Shown here in pieces: positions 39,861 through 53,484 of a stretch of 64,000 nt of DNA (position 1 is the first letter of the stretch; every line of letters begins with the position of its first letter). Location: the NCBI GenBank assembly GCA_034509735.1, contig JACGWO010000012.1, positions 24,085,188-24,149,187 of the forward strand, read 5' to 3'. Made by a program: the position numbers and the translations under genes. Under the pieces are notes generated by a model, which did no database searches, was not told where the DNA came from, and saw only the letters and a program-made list of their open reading frames with translations. This DNA comes from Sesamum alatum. Lineage: Eukaryota; Streptophyta; Magnoliopsida; Lamiales; Pedaliaceae.

Positions 39861-42800
39861 GATAGGGTTATATTGAATAAAAAATGGTTGGATAAATGTA
39901 ATAATAATTTTGAGACAACGTTTACTTCAATAGTTAAGTTGTGGGATGTTAAAAGTAGGAAATGTGGGTTGATGTTTATATTATATAATAAATATTGTGT
40001 TCTTGTCATGCATATTTTTAAAATGTAAAGATTTTTTCGACAAATTTCAAGGAATAATACACATTTGGGACTCAGGGCAACTTCAGCAGAATTCAACTCA
40101 CATCGATTTGTTGTGGTCTCAAGTTGTAGGTTTCTTGTAAGCGAACCTGTGTCATAAAGTTGGTTACAATGCTATAAGGTAGACCCTAATTGTAATCCCC
40201 CAATATTTAAATTAGTGAGGTTGATACAAGGTAAAACTCGAAAATACTAAAAGCAGGGTAAAGATTATACCTGACATTTGTGGACTATGTATTTGTAGAA
40301 ATAGTTGAGTTGTATGATTCAGTATGTACCATTGATTCGATCTTGATCAAACCATCATTGAAATCAAGTATATTATCAGGTCATACTCAAATTGAATCCG
40401 GAACGAATCGGTATAAGGGAAAAGTGCGAGGACCCCTAGGGTTATTTTGCCATTTGGGTGATGTCTGGGGTAGTTTTGTTATTTTTTGATGATCTAAGTG
40501 TGGTCCTTGCATGAAGGATGTTTTTACAATCACATCAAGATTAATTAAGCAGGATTTAAAACAACAAAATATGCTATATTTTTCATTCATGAAAATATTT
40601 TTAATGATTCAACAATACAAAGGGAATTGGCTTAGGCTTGGCAACAGGTAGCTATAGGATTGATTAAGATGGACTGGGGACTTGTCCCGCCAACTCTGAC
40701 TTAGCTCTGGACCCACCCTATCCTGCTCCGTCCCATCCTCTCTCGTCCTGCTTCAAAATTTAAACCCGCAAACTCTGACTCGATTGTGGCCTTATTTTAC
40801 AACTTTTTTTAGATGGACTTATTTTACTATGTAATGAAGATAATCTTATGAATGTCGTATCCAAATCTACCTCAATAATTTTTCAGACAATTTCTGAATC
40901 CATTTTATTAATCTAAGTACCATTCAGCCCCAACATCTCCAAAACTTTAATATGTATGGACCCATCGTGACCTTTCAATCGTTTTAGTATTTATGCTTCA
41001 TGTGAAAACATACACTTGGAGGAAAACTATATATAGCACCCCTCCATGCAGCAGGTACAACTTTTGCCACTCTAGCATTTTACAACCTTTTATACGTTTA
41101 CTTCTTAAAATTTATTTAACTTAAGTATTGGAGAGTTATAACTAGGCCCTTCTCGGTGTGATTCTGACAATGATCTGTTTTGTAGGCGTTACAACTGAGA
41201 GATTTAAAAACGTACTTTACTCATTGTGGATAGCAATCCCCAGATTCACTGCAAAATACCTTAATCTTACAAACCGGTGCAACACAACCATTTAATCCTC
41301 TCTAATGCAAATCTATTCAAATTTGATTAGTAATAATCTACTATTCATGCAAAACTTTATTTATTTAAATTTATAATTAACTTGTATCTTATCTTTGCAA
41401 ATTAATAGTGCAGATTCACTTTTGCAAATCAAGTGTAAATGGTTGTATATATCTCTATCCAATTAGTTTAGCTGGAGGAAGTGGTTAAGCCAACTCAAGA
41501 AGCAATTAAGAGTTTAAGACAGCTCAATTCAAGAAAACACTGACTTAAAAGTGAGAACTTCTAAGGTTGGAGAGACTTATAATCAAATTTCAAGTCATGT
41601 TTCCAGAACTTGGACAACTCAGGATAGATATGCTGACCCAAACAAAAAATTTAATTAAAGTCCGTAAGATGTACGGGTATTTATCTCACTTAATTTAAGT
41701 TTATTATTGTATTATCAGTTTGTGAGTTTATTGATCGAATCGATGTATTAATCTGCTTATATATATTGATATAATTATGTAGTCATAAAGAAAAACTAAA
41801 TGAAATGTTAGATATTATTTTAAAAAAAGAATAAATACAACTTACATTTCTCATTATTTTCGTCAATTAGCCCTTAACTAGGAAGAATTTGTCCCATATC
41901 TTTTAAATTTATAAAAAGAAAACCTAAATAAAATAGCAAACCAATTATAATACCAAATTCTTATTCAGAATTTTTGTTAAGTAAAGTGCAACAAATTAGT
42001 AATAATTTAAGTGAAATTAAAAAACAATCATTTCGTTTAAAGTATCTAACACCATCACTATAATAATTGCATAAAGAATAAATAATGTATAAGGAAAAAA
42101 AGTGAAAAAAATATTTAAAAAATAGAAGAAAAATAAATCACTATAATAATTGCATATATACTAAATCAAGACAGATCCCAAAGTTTTGCTAATTATAGTA
42201 ACTTAACCATATTCGTATATTTGTTGGAAATTGGTTATCTCAAAAAATCACGAAAAGAAAAATACTTACAAAACACAAAAATCTCCAAGTTGTTCAACAT
42301 CGTTCTTTTTATTAACGTTGGTAAGTTGTCAACTATTTATATCAAGATGTCAATCATTTAACATAAATGTAATATCGAAACAATGATTGTTGGAACTGAG
42401 TATAATATTGGGACAGACTCCACACTCCAACTATATTAATAATTAAATGAAATTTCCACATAAAGAACCTAACAAAGTATAAACATTATCTTTAGGTCAC
42501 CCCACTTTTTCCAGGGCAATAATTTTGAATATATTAGTTGTTATTAATGTAGTTGCAAAGGCATAAAGAATGATCCCATTACACTCATTGAGCACCACAC
42601 CTTGTTAATACTAAACATATTGCACTCTATTTGGCATAAAAGATTCAAATTCTATTAACGATTTATTTATTAGGAATAATTACATTTACACCTTTAATCT
42701 ATGATTTATTTACATAAATTACCTATATTTTTTACGTAATTATAAAAAATACCCATGACAGTAAAAGAACAGTAGTAGTTTGTATAATAATGTTGACATC

Positions 42801-42872
42801 CTGATGAGTGTATGTGTAATTTAAAAAAAATAGTAATAATATGTGTAAATAGTATGAAAAACATAAATAATT

Positions 42873-43419
42873 GGGATAATTACAACCCCTCCCCTGAGGT
42901 TTGGTGTAATTACACGTAAGCCCCCTGTGGTTTGGGAAATTACATTTAGTACCCCTGAGTTTTGCTCCTGTCTAACAAATAGGTCCATCTGTTAGTCAAA
43001 ATTCACCGAATTTGTTGATATTAGCAAAAAAGACTTAATAAAAATTAATATTTACCATCGATTGACTTATTACTGACTTATTGTAGGTCAAACAAATCTT
43101 TTTTATGACCAAACTACCCTTATATATCTTTACACGTTAATGCATGTGAGGTGGTATATCTTCACCGTTATAAGGATATTTTAATCATAAATGATTTATT
43201 TGGCCTGCGATAAGTTAGTAATAAATCAATCAAAGGTAAATATCGATTCCCATTAAGTTTCTTTTGTTAATATCAACAAATTCGGTGAATTTTGACTAAC
43301 GGAAAAATTTATTTGTTAGACAGACGCAAACCTCAAGAGTAATAGATATAATTTCTCAAACTACAAAGAATTTACGTATAATTATACTAAATTTCAGGAG
43401 AAGGGGGTGTAATTATTCC
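42873..43419. mobile_element. Mutator-like MITE, subfamily 2
   Basis: Starts GGGATAATTACAACCCCTCC and ends GGGGGTGTAATTATTCC. Perfect 9-bp duplication TAAATAATT at 42864-42872 and 43420-43428. Longer than subfamily 1 and distinguished by CCCCTGTGGTTTGGGAAATT in the arms and an internal GTTAGTCAAAATTCACCGAA that recurs inverted near the other end. Confidence 0.93.
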
Positions 43420-43671
43420 TAAATAATTTATATAAATAAATCAAGAGTGTAAATATAATTATCCTCGTTTTTGGAGAGAGAGAGAGAAAAAGGGAGATTG
43501 TGGGGGGAATATAATAATAGTCCATGTAGGCACATTCATAGCCCATCAACAGCCCACGAGCGCATAAAGCGAATCCAAGAAGAAAGTTAAGTGCAAAAGG
43601 GGATCGCAAGAGCCTTTTCGATTTCTTTGTTTTCTATTTCTTTTTATCTTTTAATTGTTCGAATATATGTA

Positions 43672-43960
43672 TCTATACTATTATATAAAGAAAATACCCT
43701 CCACACTCACAAATAATGGTTAATTACACTACTGCATCATTTTTTATGAGGTCAAAAATGCCCTTTAATCGATAATATAACCAACTTATTTAACTTCCAA
43801 AGTTTTACTAATTGATAAATTAATTTTTTTTCTTTTATTTTTTTAATGTGATGTAATGGTTTATATTTTATTCTTATTTATAATAATAATAATAATATAT
43901 TTTAAAGTATAAAAGAATATTTATTATATGTACGCATGGACGACGTGCCACAAGATCTAG
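43672..43960 (+). mobile_element. Non-autonomous Helitron
   Basis: The 5' end TCTATACTATTATATAAAG is the classic plant Helitron start, and the 3' end is CTAG with T following and A preceding the insertion, as expected for an A-T target. A short GCAT/GTGC stem lies just before the end. There is no target duplication and no coding capacity, both typical. Confidence 0.85.
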
Positions 43961-45345
43961 TTTTTATAAAATACACAGTTCAATATATTTTATTTTATTT
44001 TATATCAGTATAAATTATGAAATAAAAAATAAAGAAAAATACCTTGAAAATAGAACTGAACAGAATCTTAAAAGGCTTTCGAGCGTTGGAGTTGATTTTT
44101 AATAGTTCGAAAAAATAAATTTTAAATTTTAAAGGTTCGGAAAAATGTATATATTTGTGAGTCGCAAGTCACATTTATATATATATATATATATATATTA
44201 TTCAAAATTTAACTTATATTTGACTAAACGAATCAATCATATTATTAATATTATTAATTTATTTATATAATTAATCAATCTTGTGTACTCCCAATCAATC
44301 ATATTATAAATGCAATCAATGCACTGTATAATCAATTTCAATTTAGTCAAATTTAATCCAAACTCGAGTATGTTATTTTATGTTTTCATTTTTAATTTTT
44401 AAAACAGTAATTAAAGTGAAAACATGTTTGTTCTACGTATTCTCATTAAGAATATATCAATTTTGACACTACTGTTCAATACAAAACACAATTTTATTAA
44501 CTTATCCAAATATTTTCTCATTTCACACGAAAACCCATACAAAATTAAAAATACATACTTTTCACAAAAATTAAAAATAAAAACACAATAAAACAGTGAG
44601 AATTTTAATCCAGGTCGAGTTCGGTCAGGCCTGACTCCTAAGTCAATTAAAACAAAAACATGTATGCTCATATGCCAAGTGTAGGAAAATTCTAGTTCAG
44701 ACCCAGTTCGGCTAAACCTAAACCAATCATATGGGAAGTGCAATACACTTTTGGTATAAAAGTTCAGAAAAAATGCCCAATCACATAGCAAGTACATCAC
44801 ACTTGCCATATAATTGGTTCGATTCGGCCAGACCTGTTCATACAAAAATTTTTCATCAAGTGTAATACACATATACAATTCAAAAAAAATGACCAAATAT
44901 ACAATAAATATATCACACATATCGTGTAATTAAACGAATTCGATCAAACCTGACTTGAGTAATAAATTAAAACCCTAATTTACTCACCCCCTCCGACCGA
45001 ATTGCCTTTTTTCCCACACTTTACAGAACCCACACACACACACACAACACACACTCACTTTCAAATCCAAACACAGCTCAAAACAAACAGGAAAAGAACA
45101 AAGTAAGGCAAAAATACACTTAAATCTCCCCATCCCCTTCTCTCCTCTTTGGAGACTCTGCAACTCTCAAAGCTGCATTTCTGCACCTGTATTTCTACCC
45201 AAAAATATTTATATATATATATTATACTCTTCCTTTCCTTTCTCCTCTCTGCATACAAAATACGACTAAGTACTCAGAACCCCATAAACCAAAACACATG
45301 CTCCACAAACCCTCTCCATTTCTCCATTCTCACACCACAGCTCTC

Positions 45346-45376
45346 TTTCTCTCTCTTCCCCTCTCTCTCTCTTCAT
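45346..45376 (+). promoter_or_regulatory. CT-rich leader upstream of PIN
   Basis: A run of CTCTCTTT-type pyrimidines 27-57 bases before the PIN start codon, in the probable 5' UTR. Pyrimidine-rich patches near plant transcription starts are common in highly regulated genes; functional importance is inference. Confidence 0.4.
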
Positions 45377-45402
45377 CTGGGCTTTCGCAAAACTAGCCAA
45401 AG

Positions 45403-48400
45403 ATGATAACTTCGTCTGATTTCTACCATGTTATGACCGCCGTTGTGCCGCTGTACGTGGCCATGATACTCGCCTACGGCTCGGTGAAATGGTGGAAAAT
45501 CTTCACCCCGGATCAGTGTTCGGGGATCAATCGCTTTGTCGCGCTTTTCGCAGTCCCGCTTCTTTCTTTCCACTTCATAGCCAGCAATGATCCTTACGCG
45601 ATGAACTTACGCTTCATTGCGGCTGATACGCTGCAGAAGCTGATGGTTCTAGCGATTCTTGCGGTGTGGGCTAATCTGAGCAAGAGAGGGTGTTTGGAGT
45701 GGACAATCACGCTTTTCTCCCTTTCGACTCTCCCAAACACGCTTGTTATGGGCATCCCGTTGTTGAAGGGGATGTACGGCGACTTCTCCGGCGGTCTAAT
45801 GGTCCAAATCGTCGTGCTCCAGTGCATCATATGGTACACTCTGATGCTGTTCATGTTCGAGTACAGAGGCGCCAGGATGCTCATATCCGAGCAGTTCCCG
45901 GATACGGCGGGCTCAATAGTCTCCATCCATGTTGAGTCTGATGTGATGTCGTTGGACGGGCGGCAGCCGCTGGAGACGGAGGCGGAAATCAAGGAGGACG
46001 GGAAGCTTCACGTCACGGTGAGGAAATCAAACGCCTCAAGATCAGACATATTCTCGAGGAGATCAATGGGGTTCTCGTCCACCACTCCCAGGCCATCAAA
46101 CCTCACCAACGCAGAGATTTACTCTCTCCAGTCCTCAAGAAACCCTACTCCCAGAGGCTCCAGCTTCAACCACACAGACTTCTACTCCATGATGCAGGGG
46201 GGTGGGAGGAACTCCAACTTTGGTGCAAATGACGTTTATGGCCTCTCGGCTTCAAGAGGGCCGACTCCAAGACCTTCCAACTTCGAGGAGGAAACTGTAA
46301 ATAACAATGCGAACAAGCCGAGGTACTATCATGGCGGCAACAATACGCAGAGCTATCCGGCGCCGAATCCCGGCATGTTCTCTCCGACCACCGCTTCGAA
46401 AGCGGCGAAGAAGGCGAATGGGCAGCAGCAGAAGAGTACTGAAGAAGGTGGGAAAGATCTTCATATGTTCGTTTGGAGCTCAAGTGCATCGCCTGTTTCA
46501 GATGTCTTCGGCGGCCATGATTATGGTGCATTAGACCACCATGCTAATGCTAAGGAAGCCAGAATTGCTGTTTCTCCTGCCAAAGGTACAATTTTTGCCC
46601 ATTCTCCCTTCTTTCCTTCTTTCTTTCTTTTTTTTTTTTAAAATTAAAATATAAAATATAACCGCAGAGAATGTCCTTAAATTTTTTTAAGAAAAAAAAA
46701 TTAATGGATTTTTTTGTAATATATATTTATGTAACGATTTTTTTCTTAAAAAAGATAATTTCAACCCACAATGAAAAAAAAAAGAATGTTAATTTGTGTT
46801 TATTGAAATTATTTAAAAAATATATTTAAACTACTTAAATTAAGCTTTTCAAGTGTCTATCAACTTTTATAATTTATTGATAAGACGACACATGTCGCTA
46901 TTTTTTCACTTTTAACTTTTATCTCAGAAGACACTCCCACTTTTTCAATAGAACTTTTTTTTACGATTTATTTCTATAAACGATATTGTAAAAATAATAA
47001 AATATATTAATTTTGTGTAAATAGGGGGGGAAGGACAAAGAGAAAATGAAGAGGAGAAGTACTTGGAGAAAGATGAGTTGAGCTTTGGGAACAAAGGTGT
47101 TGGTGAAGGTGAAGATGAAGTTGGAGGAGAGAACAAAGTGAAAGTGATGCCTCCAACAAGTGTGATGACAAGGCTTATTTTGATCATGGTTTGGAGGAAA
47201 CTAATCAGAAATCCCAACACTTATTCCAGCTTAATTGGTCTCACTTGGTCTCTAGTTTCATTCAGGTATTTTTTAATTATTATTATTATTAATTATCAAA
47301 CATTGTTATTTATTTCAAGTTTAATTAATTAATTAATTAATTCAATATAGGTGGCATATTGAAATGCCTGCTATCATAGCAAAGTCCATCTCTATACTGT
47401 CAGATGCAGGTCTTGGCATGGCCATGTTCAGTCTTGGTGAGTCTCTTTCTTGCATTCTTTGGAAATCTTGTCATTTTTTGTCCCGTAATTTAATTTTTGT
47501 ATACTTTTAATTCAATTACTTTTCAAATTTTCGAAAATAGTCCTTGTATCAAGTTTTGTTAGAAATTAATGGGGAAAATCACGTGGTTATTTTCCTCCAT
47601 TTTAAAATATAAAGTCCATATGACTTGCACTTGATTTTTTACGTTAATTTTTTTAAAGAAGTTGGCATGAATATTGAGAATTAGACTATTTGTAAATTAT
47701 TGGATTACTTTTTATAATTTCGTAAGCAACTGAAAATGTACTGGACTTAAGTAATTAGGGTGAAAAATGCAAGTTCTACTTCTTTGTTCATTACAAGAAA
47801 ATGAATTCTTTTATACATTATAAATAATTTATATCTTATTATTAAGTGAAAGTACTTATTTGTTGTCTCTTTTTTTTTTTATGTATTTTTACTATTTAAT
47901 TTAATTAATTTATTTATTAACTATTTCTCACCCTCCCACTCGTTCAAACCTTCAAGCCACTTTTCTGAATATCAAAATGCCCACTTTTCTCAACTTCTAC
48001 TATTTTTAATTTTTATAAATTCTATTTTAATATTTTTAATTTCTTCAATTAAAATAGATTCTAAAAAAACAAAAATAATTTTTAAATTTTTATTTAGTTT
48101 TGCACACCCAAATCAGCGTGCAATACTCACTCTGATTTAACAATTATGATTAATTAATTTATATTTACCAGGTTCAAACAAAATTATTAAATTATGATCA
48201 TAATTAATTAATATTTATCATGATTTTAGTTATTATCAAATTTTTGTCATGATTTTTAGTTATATTTACTGATTTGATTGCGACTAGTAACGAGTGTTAG
48301 TCATTTTCTTTTTAATCATGATAATTAATAATGAGAAAAATTATGGCTCTTGTGATGATCATTATCTCTCTTTAATGACAATTTATAATAATTAATTCCA

Positions 48401-50598
48401 TTTGAATTAAATTAATAGTGATCCATCAAAAGCATGCGAAAAGTGAAGTTGAGGTCATGATAGCATGTCTCCCTCTTTAGTTGCCCTTTTGCTCTCTTTC
48501 TTTGCAAGTCTCACAGTAGTACTATGACAGTAGTTTACAGCAGGAAAAGAACAGACAGAGGAGGTGGTGGTGATGATGAGAGATGTGTGGGCGTGATTTC
48601 ATGGTGTTTTTATAATGTGATGATGGGATTGATTGAGTGTGAGTGGTGCAGGACTGTTCATGGCATTGCAACCGAGGATCATAGCATGTGGGAATTCCGT
48701 GGCAGCTTTTGCAATGGCTGTGAGATTCCTTACAGGACCAGCTGTCATGGCTGCTGCTTCCATTGCTGTTGGCCTTCGTGGTGTTCTCTTGCGCATTGCT
48801 ATTGTTCAGGTCATTATCATTTATTTTATTTATTATCTTTATTTATAGCCAAAAAAGAAAAATAAATATTTATTTACATTATCATCACACTAAAATAAAG
48901 GGATAATTACACATAGATCCTCTATGATTTAGAAAATTACATCTAATACTCTTGAGTTTTGTTCCTATCTAATAAATAGGTCCATATGTTAGTCAAAATT
49001 CACCGAATTTGTTGATATTAGCAAAAAAAAAAAAACAAAAAAAAATGAATGATAATTAATATTCACAAATCGATTGACTTATTATAGGTCAAATAATTTT
49101 TTTATGACCAAATTACCCTTATATATCTTTACATGTTAATGCATGTGATGTGCCATATCTTCACCGTTATAAGGGTATTTTAATCATAAAAGATTTATTT
49201 GGCTTGCAATAAGTTAATAATAAGTCAATCAAGGATAAATACCGATTTTTTTTCGCTAATATCAACAAATTTGGTGAATTTTGACTAACGAAGGAGTATA
49301 TTTGTTAGACGGATGCAAATATCAGAAGTACTAGATGTAATTTCCCAAATCATAGGGGGTTTATGTGTAATTACATCAAATCTCAGGGAAAGGGGTGTAA
49401 TTATTCCTCAAGTAAATAGGAGAAAAATAAAAACTTAATTTGAATGAATTTCTTAAATTTTTTTACTTCTTACCAATTGAAAATAAACCATTCAAAATTG
49501 GTCTCTCCAAAACAATTTTATTTAATATAGTGTTTGAATAAAAGGATCTGAAGATAGAAATTTCAAATCGAAATAACGAATTCTTTCCATTTTTTTATGA
49601 ATTTTAAATTTATCGACTCTTATTTTAAACAAACTTTATCAAATTGCACGTTCATGAATTTTAAATTCTTTAATACGAAATGATTTAAAATATTTTTTAC
49701 TAAATCCTAAGGTTGTTGGAGTATGGAAATATTAATAAAAAAAATAAATGGTCCCCCATTTTTAGAACGAAGTGAAGTGAAACCCTTTTTGAAAGAATCT
49801 CACTGAAAATACTCCCAACACGTGACACTCAACACGTGAATCTAACTCTTTCTGGATTATTTTTTTATAAATAAATAAATAATAATAATTCTTATTATTA
49901 TTATTATTATTTGTACTAGTTCTGAAGAGTCGAAATGCAACCGGACAATGTCACAGTCAATCAAAATCTAATTTTATATTTATATAATTACATAATAAAT
50001 ACTATAATATTTTTTTTTTCTCTATATACGATGACGTTTCATGTGACATTTTGAAATGCAGGCAGCTTTACCTCAAGGAATTGTACCTTTTGTTTTTGCA
50101 AAGGAGTATAACGTACATCCTGATATTCTCAGCACAGGGTAAGTTTATATACCTCTATATATGGTTAGTTCACTACAAAAATAATATTAATCATGATAAT
50201 ATTATGAAGTTAAATGACGATATTAAAATTATCATTACTTATATATATGTATTAGATGACAAGAATCTTTATTTTATTGCTATAACGATTTTCACAGTTT
50301 TAATAACGATAATATATATATGCAAAAAAATCAACATTAATGATAATTAGTTGTCACTATATATGTATCACTCTTTGTCTGTTGTGATAATTTATGGACA
50401 ATTTTGTCAGGATTATAAATTTGCAGTGAAAACTTTAAACTCGGACCTTAGTACTAACATTATGTGTATTTTAGCGATGTTTCTGTCTTGTAATTCGTCT
50501 CTATGTATATCTTCTCTCCTCACCTTTACAGGGTTATATTCGGGATGTTGATTGCGTTGCCAATAACGCTCGTCTACTACATTCTGCTGGGATTATAA
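45403..50598 (+). CDS. PIN1: PIN1-clade auxin efflux carrier
   Basis: Complete gene. Exons 45403-46585, 47025-47265, 47351-47436, 48652-48809, 50062-50138 and 50532-50598 give 1812 nt, 603 residues plus TAA, close to the 622 of Arabidopsis PIN1. Plasma-membrane exporter of indole-3-acetic acid. Residues 1-155 form the first membrane bundle ([39 protein letters not shown]); a long hydrophilic loop follows to about 435; the second bundle starts near [19 protein letters not shown] and ends [11 protein letters not shown]. The loop has three TPRXS-type phosphosites (TPRPSN, TPRGSS, TPRPSN) used by PID and D6PK kinases in canonical PINs, and [20 protein letters not shown]. Start [18 protein letters not shown] places it in the PIN1 rather than the PIN3/4/7 group; whether it is PIN1 or a sister copy cannot be settled here. 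A MITE sits in intron 4. Confidence 0.95.
48900..49407. mobile_element. Mutator-like MITE, subfamily 2, in PIN intron 4
   Basis: Starts GGGATAATTACACATAGATC and ends GGGGTGTAATTATTCC; internal GTTAGTCAAAATTCACCGAA matches the copy at 42873-43419. Flanks TAAAATAAA and TCAAGTAAA match at seven of nine positions, so this copy is older. It lies inside the intron between exons 4 and 5, away from both splice sites. Confidence 0.88.
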
Positions 50599-51452
50599 AC
50601 TCGGAATTTACCATTTGGACAACGAGGAGAAGAAACGAGTGCATCGATCGTTAGATTGATTTTGTGTTTTTTTGTTTTTTTTTCTAGTAGATGTTGTAAA
50701 ATGATGTTTGTAGTTGATTTTAAAGGGGGAAGAAAAAAAAAATGTTCTCTACTTGTTTTGGTGTTTGTGATACATATTCTCTTGTTTTTGTTTCAAGAAT
50801 TAATGCTGATCACACTAAGGAGTAGAGGTCAGAAAAAGGCGGATTTGAATTTTCTGTTCCAAATCCTTTTGCATTTTCTGCTTCGATTAATATGTAATAT
50901 GTTGCGTATATAAGGATTATGTCGTATATACTATTTAGGAAAATATTGTATGCATATGCCATATATATATATTAAACGAAATAAAAAATATAATAGAATT
51001 TGATATAGAAAATTCGATCCAAATAAAAAGGGGATGGTCTATGTGATCATATAATGCCACTTTTGATTTATGCAGATATATTCTATCAAAAAAGTTGTAG
51101 CAAAGGATAAAGATTTTGATGGAATGTGGAATCTTGGGTTGAAATTATGTATTATAACAATTGTCAAATGTTCCTACTTTTATTCAGTTGTATAAATGTG
51201 TCGCTGAATTTAATTTGTTAGGGATGAGAATCATTCGTCAGTTTAATATGTTAGGGGTAAAGATTTTTTTTAATATTTAATATTTTTAACGGGATTTAAT
51301 ATTTGATCATTGAAAGTCAAATTATCACTTTATTTTTAAAAATTATTATGCATTGTTTTTAATCGCCATGTATATATATATATATGTTTACTAATTTATA
51401 GATTAGAGAGAATAAATAAATATTCTAATAATGACTTGACTGGGGAGGTAAA

Positions 51453-51997
51453 TAGGGATGGCAATGGAACGGATTTAGTATGGGTTTGTCGAAACCTGAG
51501 ACCCGTCGGTTTGGATCCGCTGAACCTGGTTAGTATTTTTAAAATATTATTACTTTTGTAAATAATACTATCATAACTTTATAAATATGAGATAATAATA
51601 GTATTGAAAGGTTAACATATTTTTTTTTATTATTTTATATGTGCATATTTTAGCCTTGAAATATTAAAAATTTTAGAAAATAAGTTACTTATATAAATAT
51701 TAAATTATTTATAAAGTAGTTATATCATTATTTTAATGTATAAAATTTTTAAGTTTATGTCTTATATATAAGTATAACTAAATTATACATATTTTTATAT
51801 GTGTACAAATATATTTTATATAAGTATATATAAATAATCAAAAAATTTTAAAAATAATAATAATAATCGAGACGGGTTCGGGGGCAATCGAATCCAAACC
51901 ACTAAAACTCAGACCGATTCCCGTTTAAGGCATCAAAACCCATCCCATTTGCGGCGGGTTCGAATTCGAGTTGGACCTGGAGCCATTGCCATCCCTA
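51453..51997. mobile_element. hAT-type MITE
   Basis: Ends are TAGGGATGGCAATGG and its inverse CCATTGCCATCCCTA, a well-known plant hAT terminal motif. Flanking octamers GAGGTAAA (51445-51452) and GACGTAAA (51998-52005) match at seven of eight, the duplication size of hAT elements. GC-richer subterminal arms carry CGGTTTGGATCC and inverted GAATCCAAACC words; the middle is AT-rich and non-coding. Confidence 0.9.
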
Positions 51998-53484
51998 GAC
52001 GTAAACAACAAGATGAATATGATTTATAAAATTATTTTTAACTAAGGAAAGTATATTTCAATTGAAACATTCATAACTTTTCTTGGAATTGTTCGTTGTC
52101 CATTGCATTTTGCCTGGAGTGGGTTCTGACATTCATAATTTATTTAAGAGAAAATTTATTGAGTAATATTTTTTTTAAAAAAAAAATACATCAATAGTAT
52201 AAATCAACCAACAATTCAAAATAAATAAAGAAACAACATAAACAACATGCAACTGTTAACAGTAATTGTGTAATTAAATCTAATTTAAGAAGATGTCAAT
52301 GTAATTTGCTCAAAAAATTCTTGTAAATAAAAAAAAAGGCAACGGGAACTCCTTAACGTTAAAAAAAATTATTGTCTCCCTCATCAAATGGTCGTGTTGC
52401 AGTTTATTTATTATTATTTTTTTCAGAGTTCAAGGGTCACGTTGCTTTTTTATTATTATTATTTAGGAGAATTAATATTTTTGCCTATTAGTTTTTCACA
52501 AAGGGTTCAGTTGTATTTAATCATATTTAATTACTATTACCTCAAACATGAGATTGGATGAGATTAATTTTTTGATGTAACACATGATAAGATGTTACGT
52601 TATGAGATGTACGATATGATTTTTATTTTTAAATAATGACATCGAGATATATTCCAAAAAAAAAAAAAAAATCACTAGTACAAACACAAATTTGACTGAC
52701 AAATATCCAATGAGATAAAAAAAAAATTCACAAGCAAAACACAACTCGAATATCTCTTTAATTATAATTTAATCAAAAAAAGAAAAGCAAGGAATCACAA
52801 CTTATTTTTGTACATAAAAATGACATATATGTAATTATGTATTTGTATATGAATAAACCAATCTTTATTAATCCTATATGTAACTATTAAACTTAAAATT
52901 TAGTAATACTTTTTTTTACCTTTTTATAGAAGCAAGAATTACATGATTACATTAATGTTTCAATAAATTTAGCGACTGAGAAATATATCGATTTGATCAA
53001 TACAATAATATAATTAAGAACTATGAAATATATTACAACAAACGTATACAAAATGAAATAAATACCCATAAATCCGATAAAACTCGAATTAGTTCATGAG
53101 ACCTCAATCATAGCCTTTAGACGAAAACATAATTGTTTTTTGAAAAGTGGTTCAAATCCTCCACTTGACAACTTTTCGGACCACTCGAAACATCGTATGC
53201 ATGAAATAAAATCATGCAAATTTCAGCATTCTTTACAATCATTAAGTGCCTATAAGACCTAAAGTTTGATATCTCCTCAATAAATAGCTTAAAGATACAC
53301 ATGTTGGGAAAAAAAAGGTAGTGGCTTTGTTTGGTTCTACTAATTTTTTAAGTTGTTATATGTTTTAAAATTTCGAGAGATTAAGAGAAAAAGAAAAAAA
53401 TACGTATGTTCCTTTTTAGAGTTTTAATTTAATGTTTGGTTCGGTATTTTGTGTATTAGTGTAATTAAGATAAAAGAAAATATG

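Larger units (their letters stand above)
34777..45402. other. 10.6-kb spacer between the C2 gene and PIN
   Basis: No gene is supported. Besides the elements listed separately (foldback 35183-35430, homopyrimidine tract 35980-36080, poly-G 37497-37520, MITEs at 37928 and 42873, poly-T 39799-39836, Helitron 43672), it holds a less AT-rich island at about 36430-36710 with repeated TTGGGC and GGCCCA words that I cannot assign, and a twofold direct duplication at about 39411-39470 and 39512-39570. The rest is AT-rich with degraded repeat fragments. Confidence 0.6.

Noticed and set aside
44411..44920. 169-codon open frame on the minus strand upstream of PIN
   Set aside because: Phe, Tyr and Leu-rich product of AT-rich spacer; no family features and no splice-linked partners.
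45594..46531. Long open frames antisense to PIN exon 1
   Set aside because: They mirror the GC-rich coding exon; the PIN frame is certain and explains them.
50171..50350. CACTACAAAAA at the start of a palindromic stretch in PIN intron 5
   Set aside because: It looks like a CACTA left end but no matching right end or 3-bp duplication was found.
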